NCBI GenBank assembly: GCA_013365325.1
Contig: JABVXV010000030.1
Location: 351,334 to 415,333 of the forward strand
Direction: 5' to 3'
Length of the DNA: 64,000 nt
Source of the DNA: Dipetalonema caudispina
Lineage: Eukaryota; Nematoda; Chromadorea; Rhabditida; Onchocercidae
This document shows positions 37,850-57,313 of this stretch, piece by piece (the stretch's first letter is position 1; each line of letters opens with the position of its first letter). The translations under genes were made by a program, and so were the position numbers. The notes beneath the pieces were generated by a model. That model made no database searches, was not told the DNA's origin, and saw only the letters and a program-made list of their open reading frames with translations.

Positions 37850-40800
37850 TTTTTGGGCTACATCATATGAACGTTTGTCATAAAACATCTTATGGCATAT
37901 ACTGCTGCTTTAATCAACTTCTACAGGATCGTGGTAGTATTTCATTATTTTTGGTTCTTGTTAGAAGTTAAAGAATTAATTGTGGTGATGTGATCTGCAC
38001 CATGATAAATATCTTTCTGGATTGAATATTAGATAATCCAAAGGAATTTGTGCAATACTTCGACTGAGATTTCAGTCGTATAAAATCGTGTTCGGAGCGA
38101 TGTTTGCTGTGGCATGGTACTATTGTGAATATTACAAAATTTATTATTTATTAGGTGATAATGTATTTGAATTGTAAAATTGGAGCATGGACACAAAGCC
38201 CAACATTAAAGTATTAGCTATATTACAGGGAAGTATGGGTAGATTGATTTAGATGAAATTGATTCCTGATTTAAGATTTAAATGAAATCTTGCACAGTGA
38301 GGAACGATGAGGATAACTACATTCGAAATAAACATTTTTCTTTCCACGGAAATGTTGGAAGCGAAATTCTAAAGTCCGAGTAGTCTCTAGGTGGCAATGA
38401 TTGAAGCTCAGCACGCCGTAAGCTACCCGTTACAAATTTTTTCCTGCAAATTGATTTCCAATGCTACATGCCCCCTTTCGTTTTGAAGGCTGGTCGATAG
38501 AATTTCCTTCAATTCTGAACTCAAAAAATGGAAAATGAGCCTTATTATTGTAGATACAAACAAAGCAAACCCAACGGCTTTCTTTATTTGTCTTTTGCAG
38601 TTCACAACGATCCGTCTAATTTTCCACTTTTTTTTTCTGTAGTCACTCTTTTCAATGATTGAATTACTCTTACGTTTTCATTTTGTCTCTTTCCTTTAAG
38701 TTTCAATTTTCCATTATTTTAGAAAAGTATTTCAAATTTATTAGAAGTTATTAATGATATTTGAGTAGTATGTTTCAGTGCATTAGTATATTTGCATGTT
38801 CAACGATTTCTAACTAGAAGGATTAAATTTTGAAGATTGAATGTATCGTATTAGGGAAGGGAAGAGTGCTACGTAAGCTTGGAAATGTTACATGGAAAAT
38901 TTAACGAAATTTCCCACTTCATTGGCAAGGAACAACATCTGGAAGAGAATAATTAAACTTCCTCATTAATGGTTTATCCAGATTAGTGAGGAAGATGTGA
39001 TGTCCAGTATGAATTCATCAAATGCTGTGACGTGGAAAGCGCTATTAATAGTACTGGCCGAAGCAATAAGTTGCAATGATTTATCTCATCTACTACTGCC
39101 ACATTTTTATTCAAAAATGAAATCTTATGCGCTATCAAAAAATTTACCATCAAATTTTCTTTGCTAATTAGTTCTCGAATTTTTACTGCTTTCTTCTCAA
39201 ATTCATTGGTCCCTAAGATTTTTTTAACCTCTGGAACTCGGTTAATTAGGATATGATATGATCAGAACCGCTTAGCAAAGAATGTAAATGGAAAATATTT
39301 CAAGTCAGTTCCAACTTCTTATTGAAGCTATCAGTTGAATTATTGAGGTAATAGGTTAAAGTATCAGATCTTCTCGTGAAACAAAACAGATTATACCTAT
39401 AGAGTGACTAATAAGATGAAAAGTTCAGCCTATACAAGGCTCATTTTTAAATCTATTGAATGCCGTTCTTCCAAATGACAAACTGCCTGGCTAGAATCGT
39501 CCCAGCTGTTGTTGGATCAATATTTCTCTTACTTGAATAATAGCACTATTAATATATTTTGCAGCAAAGTTTTTCTCTTCCATTCTCTCTTCCTCCTTTT
39601 TCTCTCTCTCTCTTTGTGCCACTGTATATGTGGATGAGAGGAATTTTTTGAAATCATTTGATCTCAGTCAAATGAAACAATTTCTTCTTATTTATAATTC
39701 TTCCCTTATTCTTCAAGATGAATTACTTTTCGGATTGCTCCTGAAAAATGCATTTACAATGGTGCTATGCTATTGGTAAACTAAGAGATAAACCGTGAAT
39801 TCTTCAATTTCAAGTGGAGAGTTCCGGAAGAGAATTCACTTCAACTGAAAAGGAAGTAATGTTGGAAAAAAGAATCAGGATTTCTCGGGAATAAGTGATC
39901 ATCCGGAAGGTGTAGTTATAAAGATGAGAGAACATGTTACAGGAGAGAGAAATGCTTAGTAGAATTTTCAATTGAGTGGGTTGGTAGAAGAAATCGTTAG
40001 AACCCGAAAAGGTTTAGGCTTTGGGCTACTGCTGATGATGATGTAGTCGATCACACGTCTCTGTCCCCATTTCCTTGCGTGGGCCCAGCTGAATTAATTC
40101 CTTCATCCCTTCTCCCTGGCCTTGTCTCCCACCTCTTATTTGGCGATGCAGCATCATCCACATACATTGAAGGAACTTGTAGTAGTAGCAAGGGATGATA
40201 GCAATAACCGAAAGGCCTAGATAGGAAATAAGTAACAGAGAGTGGACAGATGTGTGTGCGTGTGTCAAGCACAACTTCCCTGAAAAGTGCTTCCAAAGGG
40301 GGCTATAGAGGGCCTCAAATAATAGGCCCGTAGAATGTAATGCAATGTGTGTGTGAATCGCATCGATAACACCATTTAATTCAACAAGAGCTGCAAGGAC
40401 ACATATACAACAAGCGGTTAGAGCTACTAACTATGGCACATGCTGTTACTAGCAAGGAAAGAGAGCCTTGCAGAACGAGACTACAGCCCCACATCAAGGA
40501 GATAATGGCCATGAAGAGAAAGAGACCCTGGGTATAACAGGCCTAGTAGTTGTTCTAAATGCATCACCAGGTCTGCTCGAACCTCTCTGCATGCTGCGCG
40601 TACGGGCCTGGCCTGCTAGTAGATTTTCTTCTCCCCTCCGATCAGGAAAGCGTGCCATGTGCCATGCAGATCAACGGAAGATCGGATTGGGCTGTTTGTG
40701 TGCGTGTGTGTGTGTATGTATGTATGTATGTGTGTGTGTGTGTGTGAGTGTGAGTGAGTGTCCCGCAGACTGCGCTCTTCCAGCGAACATTCCCTTGGCT

Positions 40801-41190
40801 GGTATGCAGCATTTCTACAATTATGCAATTCGCTATCCGTGAGGCGAAATAAACAATCAGGTTATCCTGAAATGCAAACTATAGTTCTCGATAGATTCGC
40901 TCAACTCTTTCTCTCTCTCTCTCCACATGTGCGTGCATGCATGCATTTATACGTGTGCGTATGTGTTAAATGCAAGGTGTTGCTGCTTCTCTATGCGTTT
41001 CGATTTTGCTGCATCTGTCTGCATGCATCTGCATGTGTATGTCTGTCTGTCTGCACTGGTGTGTATGTATTGCATAATGGAACTGGGTAGCATCAACCGC
41101 AAGTGCTATATGTATGCGTGCTGCTGACTACCGCAACAACCATGGCAACCGATAAAGGGCTATCTATAAAGAGTGCAGTGAAAGTGGTAC
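37850..41190. other. mostly non-coding interval between HES and gpb-1
   Basis: AT-rich to about 39.9 kb, then distinctly GC-richer at 40.0-41.2 kb with GT- and TCTC-type simple repeats. Open frames in the GC-rich part overlap on both strands and are dominated by repeat translation. One minus-strand segment, 38423-38560, looks mildly coding (KEILSTSLQNERGHVALEIN, then a stop) and could be the last exon of the gene starting at 41434. Confidence 0.5.
40696..40760. repeat. (GT)n/(ATGT)n microsatellite
   Basis: Interrupted GT dinucleotide repeats with an ATGT core. Alternating purine-pyrimidine sequence like this can adopt Z-DNA and is usually length-polymorphic. Confidence 0.9.
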
Positions 41191-41434
41191 CTCTTCTGCG
41201 GTTCCCGCGGTGACTATTGGTGTGTATGGTTTTGCTATAAAGGTTGTCGGGACCTTTTTGAACTAGGCTTTTCTCAATTCTTTTCCATATTTGTTTTAGC
41301 AGTGTCTTTTCGTTTTCTGAATCACTAAATTCAGTATCTTTCTCCATCTTTTCAGAAATGGTCATGTTTTCATCTTCTTTGGTTTCGATCATTCTGGAAA
41401 TTGCCAGGTTCATAATTGTATTATTTTTAGACAT
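41191..41434 (-). CDS. hypothetical protein, possible first exon, divergent from gpb-1
   Basis: Reading from 41434, an ATG opens MSKNNTIMNLAISRMIETKE followed by an acidic, Lys-rich stretch (FSDSENEKTLLKQIWKRIEK) and a basic end (HRGNRRR). A plausible donor (AGAAG followed by GTACCA) closes the exon at 41191; unspliced, the frame continues to 41093. An AG acceptor lies 13 nt upstream of the ATG. It faces away from gpb-1 with about 405 bp between start codons, so the two could share a promoter. I recognise no domain, and the downstream exons are uncertain (a candidate terminal exon is 38560-38423). Confidence 0.3.
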
Positions 41435-41839
41435 TTCCCGCGTACACTAATTTCAGAATATATAATTGCAGATAAAGTATCGCTTACAGTGGGAGTAATT
41501 ACTGTTACCGCTGCTACTGCTATTACAATCACTCCTACAACTTATTTTTGTTACCATTTCAACTGCTTTTTTTGCTCTGTGTTCCAAACTTGTTTACTAT
41601 TTATTCCGTAAAAACTAAGAAGAAGAGAGGCATAATATTATCACTGATTGATTCATCGTATTTATTGTTTATTCTTATTGGGTACAAACAACTGCAGTAA
41701 CAGCCATTCTTCATCACAAAAGCAGCATAGCGTACCGTCATTTTATCGATACATTTATACAGCACCTACGAACTGATCATAAATAACGGGAAGCGAGAGA
41801 AACATTGAAGAAGGAACGAAATAGAGAAGACGGTTCGGT

Positions 41840-49036
<7,197 letters not shown>

Positions 49037-51814
49037 GATAAAACATGAAAGTTAATCACATTACATCACAGTTTTTTACTGCTACATTCGTTTTATTTTC
49101 CCATTTTCCAAATGAATAACAGGCTCATCTGCACTGGGCCTTTTTTATTTGTATTAGTACTGTTTTTGCAATTAAAGTTTTCAGTTTCTACGTTCGCAAT
49201 GTTTGATGCGCGCTGTTTTGCTTCTTTTTTGATATCTTATTCATTTTTGAACTACTGCATCTTTCCTGGCAGTACTTGCTGTAGTACTTTGCGGTGGTCT
49301 TTAGCGGTTGAAGTTTTTCTTAAATTTTGAATTCCTACTATTCATCCGAACACAGAGTCAAAAGGGTTTTTGCTCTGAAATTGTCGCCTGCAAAAAATTT
49401 GTCTTTCCTTGGCCCACCGCAATTGCGATGCTATCTGGTTCACTTATGCTACCGGTGCACAGCTTTTTCTATTACCGCTGCTGACGATGATTGTTTCGTA
49501 CTTTACACTGAATATACAAAGATCCTGCACCACTCTCAGTATAACAGTTACTGAGATCTTTGATAACAAAAATGATTGTCTTATGTGTGGTGGTGTCTAT
49601 ATGATTTCGGCATAATTTCAATACTGCCGTTATCTTCAACTGTTTTCTCTGTCATAACTCCGGAAATATTTCCATTTTATATTAAAAGTAGTTTGAAATT
49701 TGCATGACTAAATTTGTATTTGTTACTTATCAAATATTTTTATCTATTACATCATGCTGTTATTTTATCAGCTAAGTAGAATGTTTGTATTATCAGACGG
49801 AAATATGATCATGTTTTCGGATATTCGCTTTTCTGTTGGTTATCAATATGCCGTGTATTATAGTATCACCTCTATACTTTTCTGTTACTCTTTTTGCAAT
49901 CGACGGCTGAACTAGTTGCTGGAATATAGGAGAGATTTAACGTTCACATCATGAATCTTTCAAGAAAGCCGTGTGCAGCGTAAAAGGATCGTGTTAGTTG
50001 CTTCATAAAACTGTAATAGTGACCAGAAATTTACGGTGGTGTTACAGATAGAATTTTTTTGAGGAATTTGGGAGGAAGTTGGAAGATTGAGAAGACAATA
50101 GGTTCATAAAGAATGAAAACTGGGAATGTAATAAAAATTTGCATTTTTAGATCTTGTGGAAGACTGTTTTCGTAGAAAAGTTTGTTTCCGAGTATTTCCT
50201 TTTTATGCGTATAACATACATGTTTGTTGTCGTTTTTAAACTAATTTCAGAATTTTTTATTTTCTTTAAAATCCGGCTTCTTTCATTTAATCCATTCTCT
50301 CCTGCCGTATTTTGCACATTTATATATCTATTTGTATGTGTAAGTGAGTGCGTGAGTATGCTTGTGTTTGTGGCAGTGTGTGTGTGTATGTGTCTATATA
50401 TGTGTGTATATGTTTGTGTTTGTGCGAGTGTGTGTGTGTGTGTGTGCATGTGTGTGTGTGTGTGTGCATGTGTGCATGTGTGTGTGTGTGTGTGTGTGCT
50501 TAATGAGTTATGTCCGTTCATTTGATCATTTCGAAGATTATTATTTTAGCAAAATGATTTTGTTTTAGTGGTATTCAAGCATTGTGATGATGGTCGACTT
50601 TTTTTTTTTCTTCGGATTATTGCGAAAAGGGTCCTTCGGTCAGCTTTACAATTTGCTGCAACCTTTCTTTACTTTTTGAACTTTGCTTTACCAAGATATT
50701 TGACGAGGTAGAAGATCTTGAACATTTCTTTCAAAAAAATTCTTGACGGATGATCATTTAACAACTTAAATGTAATGAAGACTGGGAAATTAAATGTAGG
50801 CATTGCTAGGTTTGGAAAGCTGCGATGTCTGTATATGACCGATAAGTACGAGAGGGAGATTGGTTATTTTTCACAGCGACGTACCCGATTAGTTGACTTC
50901 CGTCTATGCTCTTAGTAAATGGTATTCTTTTCAAATCCCGCATGTCGTTGTTTCTGAATTAATAATAGTCTATCTAGTTATGATAAATCTAATGTTTTAT
51001 CAAGAACCGATAAACATGTTTCAAGTCGGTTAACTGGCGTACTTTTTTCTGAAATTAGAATCGTTTCTCTGTGGAAGACATGATTTGTTCGCATACACCA
51101 TTCTGATTTTTTGTCACATTTATCTGTATTATGTTATTTGATTGACATTATTATTATAATCCTGTTATTTTAGTATGAAGCTTCGTTACTTGAATTTTTG
51201 CATTACAAAAATTATCTGCTGCTGTGGAATGTAATTGATCACTTATTGGTGTAAGAAGAATGGAGTTTGAAGTGTACAGAACGTCAGAAAGCACTCCTTG
51301 GATCCAAAGTTTTTGGAGTTCTCAATGGGATGCTTTGATGGTTATACACATTCTGCAACTTGATAAACACTTCAATAATCCCTGACGTCACTAAAATTGA
51401 AATGAAGGTTGAGTACCTGAGTCGTATTTGTTGTGGAATTTTCGAAATCCCTGTGTTCAGGCTGCAAATGTGACCTGTTGCGGCTTTATAGTGCTTCAAA
51501 AACTCAACTTGCAAGAATATCTATCATTTTCTAGATGGTGAAGTGCTGAAGACGGTTGCGTTTTTTATTTTTCAGGAGCATTTTATGAAACTTCTCTTAA
51601 TGTTATTGGTGTTATGGGTTGCATTTTTAGAAGATCTGATGCGTACACAGCAGTTGCTAATTGAAGCATTTTCAAGAGTTCTTTTAGTACTTCTTTTTTT
51701 GAAAGAATTTTTTAAATCAGATAAATACTATTGGCGCTATGGATTTCAATCCTCGAATGTTTAACATATTTCAATTTTTCACTACCATGGTTATTTAAAG
51801 GAAAACCAGATCGA
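49037..51814. other. gpb-1 3' flank and intergenic DNA
   Basis: The first kilobase is probably gpb-1 3' UTR; an AATAAA occurs near 50131 but no nearer perfect hexamer was seen. The rest is AT-rich apart from the TG microsatellite. I see no supported gene. Confidence 0.4.
50334..50499. repeat. (TG)n microsatellite, about 165 bp
   Basis: Long TG dinucleotide tract interrupted by TGTA, TGCA and TGAG variants, downstream of gpb-1. Cys/Val- and His/Thr-rich open frames on both strands are translation artefacts of the repeat. Confidence 0.92.
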
Positions 51815-54800
51815 ATGAATCTACTGAAGAAAATCAAAATATTTAAAAAAGATGATGGGGATGTTGAAGATACTAAACAGGGACAAAGTAGAGGAAGCAA
51901 GGTAAGTGTGCGCTACATTTGGAAGTGGGAGAGGTGATTGAAGTAAAGACAACTTGACATTTTTTATTCTTCATGAGCTATACCGAGTATTCATAAATTA
52001 GAATTGCATTTCGAAATTTTTTCTTTTTCAGAAATTGCATTCTGATAACTTTTAAATTAGAGCGTATTTTCAATTTTGGACTTAGCATGTAATTTTTTTG
52101 ATTCAAAATTTTTAGTTTTTAAGTTTGTTAGTAAAACGTTTGCCTATTGCGTTTGCAGAAACTAAATTTCAGTAAACCAAATTTACTAATTGGCATTCTC
52201 GAAAAAAAAGTCTGATCAGCTTGAAATACTGCATTTATGACAGTCGATAACCTAACTTAAGGTTACGCTAAAAGCCATGATAAGTTATTGACTGATTCTT
52301 TAATTCCTCTACTCTAAATTCATATCTGACGTACAATTGTTTTCTCTTTGAATTCTGCAAGGAAAAAAAATCTATTTAAAAAAATTGGAGATTAAAACAG
52401 GGAACTCCAGAATTGTTGAAAAAATGAGAACGAAGAATATAATTAAAAAATAATAGTCTGAAAAAAATCCTTCTGTTCATCTTCTTCCCATTAGTCTCCT
52501 GAAATGCGATGTCCTTTTATTATGAAAGGAAATAGCTTTGATATTGGACTGCCAATTGAAAGAATGGAGAAGTTAGAAGGTTGGAAAGTTCTGAAAATAT
52601 GGACTAATTAAATACTGTGCTAGTTGTATTAGTCACAACAAATGGAGCTTTGACCTCTGTCTAAATCTATGAAGAATGAAATCACTTTCGTACTATTACT
52701 TTAAACTTTTTCCTATCCTTCACCTTCCATTAATAACAAGAAATTGAGCAGCGATAAACCTATTTCACTTGCATCATTAATTATGTTTCATCGTATAATT
52801 TACGGCAAGTAAAACACTAAAGTAAAAATAAACCCAATGAATTCGGTGGAATAAGCGAAGTTATAATTTTCGGTTTTCGTTATCGGGCTTGTCAAAGGTT
52901 CAATTTTCAACTCCCATTCCCTCTATTGATTATGAGCAGCAATTTGTCGTTATAATGTTGTCTTTGCTCAATTTCTATGGAAGAAAGGTGATATCCTGTT
53001 CTTTTATTGCATAAAAGATTAGTACACATCATTTCAGTACCGTATTTAGTTTAAGCCTAAGCTTAAAACAACAGCAATTTATCAAATAATAAGGAAAAAA
53101 TTATATCGAACAGAAAATAGAAGGATTGGCATTTCTCAGTTGTAAACTGATGCAAATTTTCACTATGGAAACGTGGAATTTAAGAAAATTAAAAAAATTA
53201 TGTACTGAAAAGTTGGTATTGGTTATCGTATGCGTTAGATGCTTTCAACTTGAAAAGCATTATGCATTTCAACAAATGCGGAAGTGTCAGGAACGTCTTC
53301 ATGGCGATGTTTTGGATGAGACTGGACACGAAATGAAACATCCACGATTTTTTTATTCTATCCTATAAGGAAGAGAAAGGTCATTACCCATTAAAAACGA
53401 TCTTCATGCAGGCCGATGTGCAACAGGCATTTACAATGGAACAAGCCAGTAAAGCTCTGAAGGCCTACAAGGATCGCAAAAAGGCAAGACAAAAGGCACG
53501 TGAAGAAGAAGCATGTTATGTAGAGTACAGGAAAGCTGAAATTTTAGCAAAATTTAAACCAAAAGTGGGAACTCTTCGAATTGCTGATGAGGCAAGCTTT
53601 TGAATGCTTTAAAAATACTCGAGTTTAATTGATTTCATTTGTTTTGAGTGTTAGTTTTGAAATGTTAAAAGATTTGTTGTTTGAACCATAACTATTTTAG
53701 CTGAACTTGTCTTCAAAGAGACCTAATTTCAAACTTTTAGACTTTCTTGTTGAATATTGAAGTTTTGCTCAGTCTTTCATAAGTAATTTTCTGCAATTTT
53801 ATGTTGACTACATAGTGCATAAAGTGTATGGCATGATTGCTTCATTCTTAAGAAGTTTAATCTCAATAATTCGAAAAATAATAAGTATATTCTTAAAAAG
53901 TAGTCAACATAAAAAAATGCTTAAATATTAAGAAAATTTTTATGATGTTTGTAGGTTTTTCCAAAACGTCGTAAAGGTTCAATGGGTTTTGGTGAGCGAA
54001 AAGCGCATTACCTATCCATTCGACCGAAACCTTGCTATGCAACTTGGCTTGGTAGACGTAGAAATGTCATTGAGGCAAAGTTAGTTATTTCTTAGATTTA
54101 TTTATTGAATAAGTGAAATTGTCGCAACTGAACAAATCTTGGTTAAGAAGTCTAAATCCTTCACAAAGAGGACTAAGCAATTAAATCAAATCACACTTTC
54201 GGAATAGTTCAAAGCCCTCATTTTACACTCCCTTCCTATCTTCTAGGTTAAAGAAACAATTTCTTTTCAACCGTTCATCACCAAGTTTAGTGCTTGAAGT
54301 AATACTACTGACTTTTAATTACTATTTCCACTTCATACTGTACTCTCTTGCTTATTATACATCTTGGAGAATGAATAAGAAAATTTTGGTGGGAGATAAG
54401 CAATATGGCTAAAAATGTTACTTGGATCTTATTTAGATCAGATAGAATGTCCATAAGTATACAATATTACTAGTAGACGTTTAAATTTCCTTTTTGTAAT
54501 TTTCTTGCATCCATTATAGGCCTTCACCAATGGCAATAGCAGCATCAGTTGATATGACAGATCATTCGGCTGACCCAGAATTCAGCAGACAATCTGCCAA
54601 AGAATCCGATAAGCAGAATAATGAAAGCGCTTCAGCCAAGCAACCACTTGCTCCAAAGGTATTATCATATCTTTTGCTGTCATCCTAATTGAACAGCCAA
54701 ATTTTATACGATTATTGCCAATATCAAATTATACTTACAGGATTCAAAACAGACATCGCAAATATCTGCTGCAGATAGGCAAACAGAATCACAAAAAAAA

Positions 54801-55441
54801 TCAGTAACAGTTGGCTCTGACTTTGAAGGCGACAATGGCATCGTTAAAGTGGGCACCTATGGAGCAAATGCTGATAATCCTCTGATAAACGGTGTACCGT
54901 TCTGGACTATTGAAACTCTTCAGTGAGCCTGAAGATTTTTTCTAAAACTGAAATGGAAGTGAATGAAACTTTAAAGATATTTATATTTTTAAAACTTGAA
55001 ATGTGCTAAAATTTATGCGTTAACAAACTACAAGCTTTCAGCCAATTTTCCTCTTCGTTTCTTTATTCTGACACAAAAAAGGCCTACTGGTTTGATAGAG
55101 ATGTTCAAGAATACTTTGGCTCAATAACCATTTTATACTAATGCCCGATTGTTCACAATACTCCTAACTTCATTATTTTTCTACAGTAATTGCTAGGAAT
55201 TTTCCGTCTGTGATGTACAAAAGTTTGAAGTAGTAGTAGTTGGATAGACATCTCGATTTATCCCTTCAATTCATAAATTTTTAGAGAAGAGGAAGCAGTA
55301 ACGGATGATGATTTGCCAGTTGATATGGATATTCTGGAAAAAGTTTGCACCGGAAAAAAGACACTTGATTCACGACCATTCGAAAAAATTGAATTTAATC
55401 CGTTCGGTCCAGTATCCAAAATGAAGGCGGTTGTCGTTTAA
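51815..55441 (+). CDS. unrecognised 289-residue basic-to-acidic protein
   Basis: Six exons close in phase: 51815-51901, 53412-53591, 53955-54079, 54520-54658, 54741-54922, 55285-55441. The protein opens MNLLKKIKIFKKDDGDVEDT. Residues 30-90 form a strongly helical, charged stretch (KALKAYKDRKKARQKAREEE), probably coiled coil. A basic segment (FPKRRKGSMGFGERKAHYLS, then CYATWLGRRRN) follows, then a Ser/Gln/Lys-rich disordered linker, and a conserved-looking C-terminus (VKVGTYGANADNPLINGVPF; DLPVDMDILEKVC; EKIEFNPFGPVSKMKAVVV). I see no signal peptide or membrane segment. KIEF resembles the RVxF docking motif for protein phosphatase 1; that is inference. The start is the first Met of the continuous frame; an upstream exon cannot be excluded. 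I do not recognise the family. Confidence 0.72.
53592..53954 (+). other. GC-AG intron (GAG then GCAAGC donor)
   Basis: Exon 2 of the unrecognised gene runs in frame to RIADE and is followed by GCAAGC rather than GT. No GT donor in the right phase exists nearby. The acceptor TTTGTAG and in-frame VFPKRRKG on the other side fit a GC-AG intron with otherwise consensus bases. Confidence 0.7.
53798..53913. repeat. inverted repeat, 14-bp arms, inside the GC-AG intron
   Basis: TTTATGTTGACTAC (53798-53811) and its exact complement (53900-53913) are 88 nt apart. Confidence 0.8.
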
Positions 55442-55689
55442 TTGATTAATTAATCACTTTATAAATTAATGAACGTTCAATAGGATTTATTGTTAAAATT
55501 TAAGTAACAATAATTTACCAGTATAGCTAAATTACTCTATAAACATAAAGCTACAATTCAATACCAGGAAAGAAATTGCAGACGAATTTCAAAAAAATTA
55601 AACCAATTTAAACGGAAAATTTTTAAACAAAGAACCAAAATTATGAACAGAAAAATAAATAACAAAACTAACTATATCGAAACTTCAAG

Positions 55690-55935
55690 GATGATCTGTT
55701 ATTCGATCGTGATACAATTTTGTTTTCAAATACTGTTGAAACAGTAATCCGACTGCAGCCTGAGGGTGATGAGAAGATGGCCCAACCAGTTGATCCACTA
55801 CGACGCCGCATTCGGTGGGCCGATAAAATCAGCGTGACAACTTTTGATCCTAAAAATCGACGACCCAAAGACGTGAATCTTTTTTTAAACTCACTTCATT
55901 ATTTTAACTTAATTTTTTCAGTTCCATCAATTTAA
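55690..55935 (+). CDS. coding-like segment, possible alternative 3' exon of the upstream gene
   Basis: After an AACTTCAAG acceptor an 81-codon frame begins DDLLFDRDTILFSNTVETVI and includes KMAQPVDPLRRRIRWADKIS then TTFDPKNRRPKD, before becoming AT-rich and stopping. The composition is clearly protein-like. A donor at the end of the preceding exon (GTC then GTTTAA, exon ending 55435) would fuse it in frame after MKAVV, replacing the last codon. RIRW fits the loose RVxF/W consensus. It may instead belong to a separate gene; a GTGAAT donor after RRPKD suggests further splicing is possible. Confidence 0.4.
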   Translation, partial: DDLLFDRDTILFSNTVETVIRLQPEGDEKMAQPVDPLRRRIRWADKISVTTFDPKNRRPKDVNLFLNSLHYFNLIFSVPSI

Positions 55936-57313
55936 TTATGCGCAATCACATTTACTTGCCAAATTAAGACTTATTTCACAAATTGTTTTGATTGTGGTAG
56001 TGTTTTAACTGCTCTAGTTTTTATCGTTGTAATGGCATTCCAATACGGAATGATTTTGCTGTGAAAACTTTGCAAGCAAAAATGATAGACTTTCTTCTTT
56101 CCTCTCTCTGGAAATATCCCTCAATGCAAAATAAACTTGATCTGTTTTGATCATGAATTTAGTTCCTTGATTTTCCCATATTTAGTCATTGCTCGGGTAA
56201 AATTTCCACTTAAACACGAGGAAATTTTAAAAAAGCAGCGTTGGAAATATATTCGATTTTTCCAGTTTTGTTCCATTATAAATTAATTTTATACACTTGC
56301 CTTATATGTTGCAAATTTTTTCCTTCTATTTCGTTAATGAAATTCTGGAGATTTAATTCGAATTTTGATCATTTTAATTATAGATTCAAAAAATGCGAAG
56401 TCTGATTTCATAGCTAGAAAGAACTTTCTTCTTTGAACATTGAGGATTTCTGTTTTGGAAAACAGCGTTCCTTCTTTTTAGGTACATTCTTCGAATAGAA
56501 GAGAAGAGTTTTATTTGTTAACAAACAGATGACCAAAATATTTTGAGAATGCAAAAGGTCTCTGAGATTAGCTTCAAAGGGAAGCTTTTGAGTCCGCTAG
56601 CCCAATGCTTGAGCTGGGCATCGCATCCCTACTAGGTGATGTTTGCAATTGCAGATCACGAACAGTTTAGCGGTACTTTTCAAGATTAAATCTGTATTTA
56701 CAATGAAAATCTTTTAAATATTTCATTAACTTAATCAATTATTTGTAAGTAATTTACGTTTTATGCAAAATTCCGACATTTTACCAACGCTGTCAGTAAT
56801 TCCTATTACTTTCATAGGCCTTCAATTTTGCTTTATACGTCTTATTGAGATATGCTATTTTTGAGAGATAATTTCAATGTATTCTAAAAAGTTCTCTAGA
56901 CCATCCTATCAACACATTGTATGCCCAGATCACTGCGACATTTGTCGTCAGCTGATCGCAGTCCATTAGTTAAAATCATGGAAAACAGTATGAATACATA
57001 ATCCGAATATAATACTTAAATGTTGCACAATAGACACATAAATCCAGTCATTCTCAACGCATTCGATGACCTCTGATTAAGAGTTATATACTTTCTCTTA
57101 CTTTTTGGGCTTGCTTATTAAGTTTATAACATTTCAACATGTATTTGTTTATATATTTATGCATATAATGGTTTAGAATATACATAATTTCACTTCTGAA
57201 AATTGGATGTCATTCTTCTGTGGTAGGATAGTGGGATAAAATAAATTGAGTACTCGAATGGCTAATTTTATAGTGGCAATAATTAATGGAATAAGAAGTA
57301 AGCCATAGTGTAT
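55936..57313. other. intergenic, no gene seen
   Basis: AT-rich apart from a GC-rich patch around 56575-56650 containing a GCCCA/TGGGC stem. No frame longer than 60 codons looks coding. Confidence 0.5.

Noticed and set aside
39995..40030. GGTTC-like string on the minus strand resembling a tRNA T-arm
   Set aside because: The flanking bases do not form the required stems.
50147..50525. Long open frames on both strands (Cys/Val-rich and His/Thr-rich) over the TG tract
   Set aside because: They are translations of the dinucleotide repeat and have no independent coding signal.
53126..53368. 80-codon frame in intron 1 of the unrecognised gene
   Set aside because: Its last 30 codons look mildly coding, but no acceptor and donor pair joins it in phase with the flanking exons, which splice perfectly without it.
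56575..56650. Possible tRNA gene
   Set aside because: Only an A-box-like string and one stem; no anticodon arm, no T-arm and no acceptor stem.
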